Assembly: GCA_026874595.1 (NCBI GenBank)
Contig: CM049322.1
Coordinates: 25,081,400-25,145,399, forward strand
Direction of reading: 5' to 3'
DNA from: Sipunculus nudus
Taxonomy: Eukaryota > Annelida > Sipuncula > Golfingiida > Sipunculidae
DNA: 64,000 nt
Of this stretch, positions 56,875 to 64,000 are shown in pieces; within the stretch, counting starts at the first letter, position 1, and each line of letters begins with the position of its first letter. The position numbers and the translations under genes are program-made. The notes beneath the pieces are model-generated. The model did not search any database. It saw nothing but the letters and a program-made list of their open reading frames with translations, and was not told the DNA's origin.

Positions 56875-59800
56875 AGCTCAGCTGACTGAAAGTCATCTGA
56901 GCTATAGCGATCACTCTTTGTCCGTCCTCCATCTGTCCATCCGTTAACCAGGCACAAATCGTAACCGCTGAACCTAGAACCTTGTAACTTGGGATTCTGA
57001 GAGGTCCATGAAAAATCTCCTTGGAAACCAGAAATTAGGTCTCTGTTACCCATATCCTTCGAGCTATGGGGCCCCAAAGTACCCCCCAGAAAAGTAAAAA
57101 ATTTCATACAAAAACTTCAATATCTCATTAACTACTTGACTGATGGTCATGATTTTTGTCATACATATTGATCATGAGATGTTCCATCACTTCCTGCAGA
57201 CTGGTGGCGCCACCTGTATTTTTCTATTTTTTACAAATTTTTTTCTCTGTTTTTGAGACCTTTAAAAATGTGAACATCTGTTAACAAGGCACAAATCGTA
57301 AAGCCTAGACCTAGAATCTTAATTCTTGATACACTGAGAGGTCCATGAAAAATCTCCTTGGAAACCAGAAATTAGGTCTCTGTTACCCATATCCTTCGAG
57401 CTATGGGGCCCCAAAGTACCCCCCAGAATAGTAAAAAATTTCATACAAAAACTTCAATATCTCAATAACTACAACACTGATGGTCATGATTTTTGGCATA
57501 CATATTGATCATGAGATGTTCCATAAGTTCCTGCAGACTGGTGGCGCCACCTGTATTCGATTTTTTTTAACAATTTTTTCCTCTATTTTTGAGACGTTTA
57601 AAGATGCTGTCATCTGTTAACGTGGCACAAATCGTAACCGCTGGACCTAGAATCTTCATTCTCGACACATTGAGAAACCTATTAAAAGTCTCCGTGGAAA
57701 CCATAAATTAGATCTCTGTTACCCATATCCTTCGAGCTATGGGGCCCCAAAGTACCCCCCAGAAAAGTAAAAAATTTCATACAAAAACTTCAATATCTCA
57801 TTAACTACTTGACTGATGGTCATGATTTTTGGCATACATATTGATCATGAGATGTTCCATCACTTCCTGCAGACTGGTGGCGCCACCTGAATTTTTCGAT
57901 TTTTTACGAATTTAAAAATGTGAACAGCTGTTAACAGGGCACAAATCATAAAGACTGGACCTAGAATCTTCATTCTTGACACACTGAGAGGTCCATAAAA
58001 AGTCTGCATGGAAACCTGAAATAAGGTCTCTGTTACCCATATCCTTTGAGCTATGGGGGGCTCCCAATAACCCCCCAGAATAATTGAAATTTGATAAAAA
58101 CAAACTGCAACATCTCAATTTATAACTACAACACTGATGGTCATAATTTTTGGCATACATATTGATCAAGAGGTGTTTCATCAGTACCTGCAGACTGGTA
58201 GTGCCACCTGTATTTTTTCAAATTTTCACAATTTTTTTTTCTCTATTTTCGAGACCTTTCAGGATGTAGTTATCTGTCAACAGGGTACAAATCGTAAGGA
58301 CTGGACCTAGAATCTTCATTGTTGACACACAGGGAGACCCATGATAAGTCTCCATGGACACCTGAAATTAGGTCTCTGTTACCCATATCCTTTGAGCTAT
58401 GGCACTCCAAAGTACAGCTCAGAATAATGGAAAATTTGATACAAAAGCTGAAGTATCTGAACAACTAATGCAGAGATCACCATAATTGTTTTCATGGATA
58501 TTGATCATGGAGTGTTTCATCAGTTTCTGCAGACTGGTGGCACCACCTGTATTTGTTCGGGTTTTTTTACGAATTTTTTCTCTATTTTTGAGACCTTTAA
58601 AGTTATGGACATCTGTTAACAGGGCACAAATCATTAAAACTGGACCTAGAATCTTCATTCTTGACACCCAGGGAGACCCATGAAAAGTCTCCATGGAAAC
58701 CTGAAATTAGGTCTCTGTTACCCATATTCTTTAAGCTGTATGGCTCCAAATTACCCCCCAGAATAATGGAAAATTTGATACAAAAACTGCAGTATCTCAA
58801 TAACTACAACACTGATGGTCATGATTTTCGGCATACATATTGATCATGACCTGTTCCATCAGTTTCTGCTGACTGGGTGCGCCACCTCTATTTTTATCAA
58901 ATTTTTACGATTTTTTTTCTCTTTTTTTGATACCTTTAAAGATGTGGTTATCTGTCAACAGGGTACAAATCGCAACAACTGGACCTAGAATCTTCATTCT
59001 TGTCATGCAAGAAGGCCCATGAAAAGTGCCTGTGGAAACTTAAAATTAGGTCTCTGTTACCCATATCCTTCAAGCTATAGGACTCCGAAGTATCCCTCAG
59101 AATAATGGACAATTTGATACAAAAGCTGAAGTATCTGAACAACTGATGGGGAGATCACCATGATTCTTTGCATGGATATTGATGTTTGTAAGTGTTTTTA
59201 TTAGTTTCTGCAGACCTGTATTTTTGTACCCGCCAAAACGAAGTTTTGTGGATACTATGTTTTTGACCGGGTTCCTCCGCCGTTGCCGTGTTGGTTTCCA
59301 GAGAGCTCCTCTGGGACTTGATTTTATCAGCTTTCCAAGCTCATATCTCGGGAACCGTTTGACTGATCAGAAAATAAAATTTATACTAATGTAGCCCTTG
59401 GATAGCTCTATAACATACACAAAAAATGGTGGCGCCACCTGTAACCATGTTTGCACAGTGTCCATCTGTTCATCTGCCTTTGGTTAAAATCACTCACATC
59501 TCTGCAGTGAATTGACTAATTCACCTGAATTCGGCATGCGTTTACATCCTGGATAGCTTTCTTGATTTTTTGACAGGTGGCGCCACCTACATTCTCATTC
59601 ACGCTGATGACATCCAAGCTCATATTTCGGGAACCGTTTGACCGATCGGGCTAAAATTTTGCATGTATATAGATCTAACATAGCTCTTTATCATACGCTA
59701 AACTGGTGGCGCCACCTGCAACCATTTTTGCACAGCGTCTGTCTGTTTGTCTGCCGTGCAATAATGTCACTCATATCTCGGCAGTGGTTTGACATATCTG

Positions 59801-61016
59801 CCTAAAATTTTGCAGTTTTATACATCTTGGATAGCTTTCTCGATTTTATGACAGGTGGCACCACCTACATTCACGTTCACGCTGATGACATCCAAGCTCA
59901 TATCTCGGGAACCGTTTGACCGATCGGGCCAAAATTTTGCATGTGTATAGATCTAACATAGCTCTTTATCATACACAAAACTGGTGGCACCACCTGCAAC
60001 CATTTTTGCACAGCGTCTGTCTGTTTGTCTGCCGTGCAATAAAGTCACTCACATCTTGGCAGTGGTTTGACATATCTGCCTAAAATTTTGCAGTTTTATA
60101 CATCCTGGATAGCTTTCTTGATTTTATGACAGGTGGCGCCACCTTTATTCTAGTTTATGCTGCAGACATCCAAGCTCATATCTCGGGAAGCGTTTGAACG
60201 ATTGGGCCAAAATTTTGCATGTGTATAGATCTCACATAGGTCTTTATCATACACAAAACTGGAGGGGCCACCTGCAACCATTTTTGCACATTTTGCACAG
60301 CGTCTGTCTGTTGGTCTGCCGTGGCCTAAAATCACTCATTTCTCTGTAGTGGTTTGACATAACTGCCTAAAAATTTTGCAGGTTTATACATCCTGGATAG
60401 CTTTCTTGATTTTATGACAGGTGGTGCCACCTACATTCTAGTTAACGCTGCACACATCCAAGCTAATATCTCAGGAACCATTTGACCGATTGGGCCAAAA
60501 TTGTGCTTGTGTTTAGATCTCACATAGGTCTTTATCATACACAAAACTGCAACCATTTTTGCACAGCGTCTGTCTGTTTGTCTGCCGTGGGCTAAAATCA
60601 CTCATATCCATGTAGTGGTTTGACTTTTCTGCCTAAAATTTTGCATATGTATACAACTTGGACAGCTTTCTGGATTTGTGGTAGGTTGCACAACCTACAT
60701 ACACATTTAGGCTGCAGACATCCATGCTAATATGCAACATACCTCACTCTGTTTCCCCTTGCCACTCAATCCATGCCTCACTTCACTCTGATTTTGGCAG
60801 ATACACGTAGTCACTTGTCGGCTACCCGTATTCTAGTTTTTAAAGTTTACACATTTTTTCTCTATTTTTCAGATATATAAACACAGACTAAATCTTGGCC
60901 TGTTGGTTAATCTGTTTGATGCTTCAGTTGAATGGGTATCTACCATTCTGATGATAAAATTTCCTTTTGTGAATCTCTTCCCAGTCAGCTGAGCGTCATG
61001 ACCCATGGGTCACTTG
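56875..61016 (+). mobile_element. Family 1 Helentron-like element E7
   Basis: AGCTCAGCTGACTGAAAGTC head and AGTCAGCTGAGC, TGACCCATGGGTCA, CTTG tail (61013-61016). The core is seven units of about 311-348 bp (marker gcacaaatcgtaac or close variants at about 56952, 57290, 57626, 57937, 58285, 58623 and 58965). Most contain ctggtggcgccacctgtatt and a T-rich stretch. The last unit is interrupted by a family 3 element. It sits in a T run of E6, with no duplication beyond T. Confidence 0.8.
59226..60836 (+). mobile_element. Family 3 Helitron-like element inside E7
   Basis: Begins GTACCCGCCAAAACGAAGTT (with a CAAAAC-gaa-GTTTTG stem). It ends with the stem GTAGTC-acttgtc-GGCTAC, then CCGTATT and CTAG (60833-60836), and sits between T residues. 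Removing it restores the E7 unit (cctgtattttt / ttttaaagtttacacatttt). The core is five units of about 285 bp (marker agctcatatctcgggaaccg at about 59337, 59620, 59905, 60175 and 60462), with ggtggcgccacct palindromes in most. No coding region. Confidence 0.75.
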
Positions 61017-61130
61017 TTTCTGTTAGCACCATTGATTTAATTTTCACAGCATGAAAACATAAGTACTTAATTTGTTTAAATCTGAAATTTGAAAATAAAA
61101 GCTTGAAAATTAGTCTAGTTATTGATTTTT

Positions 61131-63443
61131 AGCTCAGCTGACTTTCAGTCATGCGGGGCTATAGCGATGGGTCTTTGTCCGTCGTCCTTCCGTCTGTCCG
61201 TCCGGCCGTCTGTCTGTCCGTCCGTCCGGCCGTCTGGCCATTAGCAGGGCACAAATCGTAACCGTAGGGGCTAGGGCCATGAACCCTATTATGCAGTCTT
61301 AGAGGTTCTAAAAAGATCTCCTTGCAAACCTGAAATTAGGTCTCTGCGACCTATATTCTCGAAGTTATGGGGTGTGTTCCCCCCCCCCCAGAAATAATTC
61401 TTTTAGCCAAAATATTCATCCCAAACCATCCATCTTTCACATACAGCTCACCTACCAACACTGGAAGAACCATAATTATTTTGAGGTCACAAGGTCAAAG
61501 GTCAAGGTCACAGAACCAACTTCTTTGAAAAGCCTGTGGATGCATTTTAAGCCAAACCTTTCATCCCAATTCTTTGATCTTTCACTTATAGCTCACCTAC
61601 TAAGTGGGAGAAGAATCCTATAGATGTTGAGGTCACAAGGATCCACTTCTTTGAAAAGGTTGTGGACACATTTCAAGCTAGACCTTTCATTCCAAACCTT
61701 TCAGCACTGATATCGCTTCTCTGCCAACAGGGGAAAAGACCTGTTGATTTTGAGGTCAAAGGTCAAGTTCACAGCACCCTCTTCGTGGAGTCATTTTCAG
61801 GCAAACTTTTCAATCTATACTTTCCATCTGTCATATATGGCTTGCCTACCAATAGGGGAAGAAGACTATTGATGTTGAGTTCAAAAGGTCAAAGGTCAAG
61901 GTCACAATATTGTTCTAAATGCTTGTGAACATATTTCAAGTGAAACTGTTCAACCCTAACCTTCAGTCTTTCACATATGCCACATCTATGCATCACTGAA
62001 TGTGATTCAAACTTTATATTTATGGGTCTTTTTGCATGAAGAAATAACTAATTGATTTTGTGGTCAGCTGGTCAGGAGGTTATAGGTTGCAGGTCTAAGT
62101 TATTCACTCATTAATTGCCAGGTAATTACACCCGGCCAGATGTAAGTGGTTAGTAGTTACCCATCATTTAGAAAGAATCCAGTTGATATGTGGGCAAAAG
62201 GCCAAGGTCATAGGTCAGGGATGTTCACAATAACTTATTTTGTAGACCATCTCTATTTTCTTGTACATATAACCATTGGTTATGGTACATCTCACTGTGT
62301 GGCTGTAATTGTGAGTGATGCTGGTGACATATGACTCTCTTTTGTATCAGCCTGTTAAGTGATAAGGCTGAGTGATAAATACCTCGTTACTGCATAACAA
62401 AAACACTGTTGCTGGAATGCTTCAGCCAGGCATTAGGACTGTGAGAGTATAGTATTAAGGTTTAGCTACTGATTTATAAGTTTGCAGTTTATTTTATGGA
62501 ATCATAGCAATAAACTTAGTTTCCTAGATATCTGAATATTTTTATATAAATCACCAGATATAAAAGCAAATGTTTGTTCTCATAATATGTGGATGTGTAC
62601 TTGGATTAAGGATGGCTTTTTTTTATTACAAGACCTTTAGTCATGCTTTCTGCATTTCTTTTCTTTCAGGTTTTGCAGTTTACCTACCCTGCTGATCCCA
62701 TTGAAAAGCAGGGAGATAATAAAAAATATTGGACTTACACTTTTTACATTTGCTTATCTATAAATCTAATATGAGGGCCTGAAAATGCCTTTTGAATTGT
62801 TTTGGACATTCATTTCTGTAACATCCTTTGGAGAATTTGCTACAAGTTTGGTCTCTTATTGGAGGATGTGTGATATCAAATGTCAGACTTGTCAGAAATC
62901 CATTGTGTCTGCCAGTTAGCCACCTTAGAAATCCTTTTGTCAGTGCAGTTTCAGTGTTTTTTAGCTCAGCTGTGCTATAGCGATGGGTCTTTGTCCGTCA
63001 TCCTTCTGTCTGTCCGTCCGGCCAGCCTTCCGGCCGTTAGCAGGGCACAAATTGTAACTGTAAGGGCTAGATACATGAACCCTATGCAGTCTTAGAGGTT
63101 CTAAAAGATCTCCTTGCAGATCTGAAATTAGGTCACTGTGACCTATATTCTCTGGGCTACAGGGTGTGTTTGCACCTCCCAGAATTAATTCTTATAGCCA
63201 AAATAATCATCCCAAACCTTACATGACAATAGAGGAACAAACCTTTTGATGTTTAGGTCTTAGGGTCAAAGGTCAATGTCACAGGACCAGCTTCTTGAAA
63301 AAAGTTGTGGATGCATTTCAAGTCAGACTTTTCATCACAAACCTTCCATCTTCCAAGTATGGTCAGATACCATATGGTATACCATCAGGCTTTAAATACA
63401 GGTCATGCTTGTCAGCTGAGCGTCATGACCCATGGGTCACTTG
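61131..63443 (+). mobile_element. Family 1 Helentron-like element E8, with a second head at 62963
   Basis: The head AGCTCAGCTGACTTTCAGTC at 61131, AGGTCA-monomer core and exon-like segment are nearly collinear with E5. At 62963 another, shortened head (AGCTCAGCTGTGCTATAGCG) starts. A single tail follows, GTCAGCTGAGC, TGACCCATGGGTCA, CTTG at 63443. Either a short copy (E9, 62963-63443) inserted in E8 and removed its tail, or recombination fused two copies. The whole block lies in a T run of E6. Confidence 0.7.
62670..62774 (+). pseudogene. Captured terminal-exon-like segment in E8
   Basis: Second copy of 52814-52918: acceptor tract to 62669, same 34-codon reading and stop, one silent difference. 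Confidence 0.45.
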
Positions 63444-63475
63444 TTTTCTCTATTGTGGTCATTTACTTTTTCCAG

Positions 63476-63600
63476 ATGCAGGGTCCCACTCCAGGTCACT
63501 GGAAGTCAGCTATGCCAGGTTTTCTGATTTGTTACAGTCACTGGGGGAGATCACCTGCTGTGACAGGTGTACAGTTATTTTCATATCACCACCCCAGTCC
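63476..63600 (+). pseudogene. Captured exon-like segment in E6
   Basis: Second copy of 42043-42165: acceptor tract actttttccag to 63475, then MQGPTPGHWKSAMPGFLICY and SHWGRSPAVTGVQLFSYHHP before a C run. Compared with the E2 copy, the first three substitutions are silent in this frame; after that the copies diverge. Confidence 0.5.
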
Positions 63601-64000
63601 CCCCCCCCTTTGGCCGCAAACCCAACTCACCAAGTGTTATGCAGTAATTTGTATTGTTTTCACTGTATCTCCTTAATTGTAATGCTGTTTCCACTCCAAT
63701 ATACAAAAAAAATTCCTTGAAAAAGTGATTCAAGGTGTAATCCAGAAGATGCTATGTTGTGTTAATGTAGTGTTTTTTAAAGAAATCAATTTTCTTTTAA
63801 ATGATTTTAACAAATATAATTAAACCCATCAGTATGCTTAAAAGCACTGTTGAAATAACTTTCATATGCTGTATGTGTTTGGAATTAAGCTATTTAAGTC
63901 TGAAATTTGAAAGCAAATTCTATATTCAATTGTGTATTATTACAGATGTTAAACTTAAAAAATTGATATAATAAATAAATTAAGAAATATTTGAAACTTC

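Larger units (their letters stand above)
56282..64000 (+). mobile_element. Family 1 Helentron-like element E6, split by E7 and E8
   Basis: The head AGCTCGGCTGACTATAAGTC at 56282 carries a one-base variant. Its own sequence is 56282-56874, 61017-61130 and 63444-64000, which together align to E2 (for example tttctgttagcaccattgat after E7, and the exon-like segment after E8). The 3' end lies beyond the window. Confidence 0.75.

Overview
This window looks like nuclear DNA of a marine invertebrate, most likely a lophotrochozoan and probably a bivalve mollusc. That placement is inference: the sequence is AT-rich and intron-like, it is packed with non-LTR, MULE, Harbinger, hAT-like and Helitron/Helentron-like repeats, and the repeats carry AGGTCA and GGTGGCGCCACC motifs I associate with mollusc repeats. 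I found no intact host gene. There are only isolated exon candidates (27274-27396, 47229-47303), one CpG/CCAAT-rich stretch (55485-56110), and two exon-like segments carried inside repeats in two copies each (42043/63476 and 52814/62670).

Left third (1-22.8 kb): a 43-bp satellite opens the window, followed by CT microsatellites. A decayed MULE-type transposase gene comes next, split into two parts. Part one (4085-5093) is cut by a 652-bp solo LTR with a 5-bp target duplication. Part two (8860-12046) carries a 66-bp in-frame tandem expansion of exactly 42 units. Between them sits an inverted-repeat (foldback) structure holding a PIF/Harbinger element. A 425-bp repeat unit then follows (12108 onward). 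Its third unit was interrupted twice: by a non-LTR retrotransposon flanked by a 14-bp duplication (12881-19025, itself holding a 1.9-kb inserted element) and by a TA-flanked DNA transposon with matching terminal repeats (19212-22654, itself holding a Helitron-like copy and pieces of Harbinger and pogo-type transposases).

Middle (22.8-36.9 kb): a decayed LINE reverse transcriptase lies on the minus strand (24300-26656). It is followed by a hAT-type MITE with an 8-bp target duplication, very long G and C tracts, and three minisatellites.

Right part (29.8-64 kb, dense from 36.9 kb): this is an accumulation of non-autonomous Helitron/Helentron-like elements, all on the + strand. At least three families are visible. 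Family 1 starts AGCTCAGCTGAC and ends GTCAGCTGAGC, then a TGACCCATGGGTCA palindrome, then CTTG. Family 2 starts TATCNCCAGAC and ends GTCTGGNGATA, then a GGCACC/GGTGCC hairpin, then CTAG. Family 3 starts GTACCCGCC and ends with a hairpin then TATTCTAG. In families 1 and 2 the 5' terminal repeat is complementary to a subterminal 3' repeat. Nested insertions (family 3 in E7, with E7 and E8 in E6) define exact ends with no large target duplication. The internal parts are modular tandem units of about 145, 285-295 or 335 bp that differ between copies with identical ends. Together this reads as a mobile-element graveyard in which the Helitron/Helentron-like families, their paired ends, shared palindrome and captured exons are the most interesting content.
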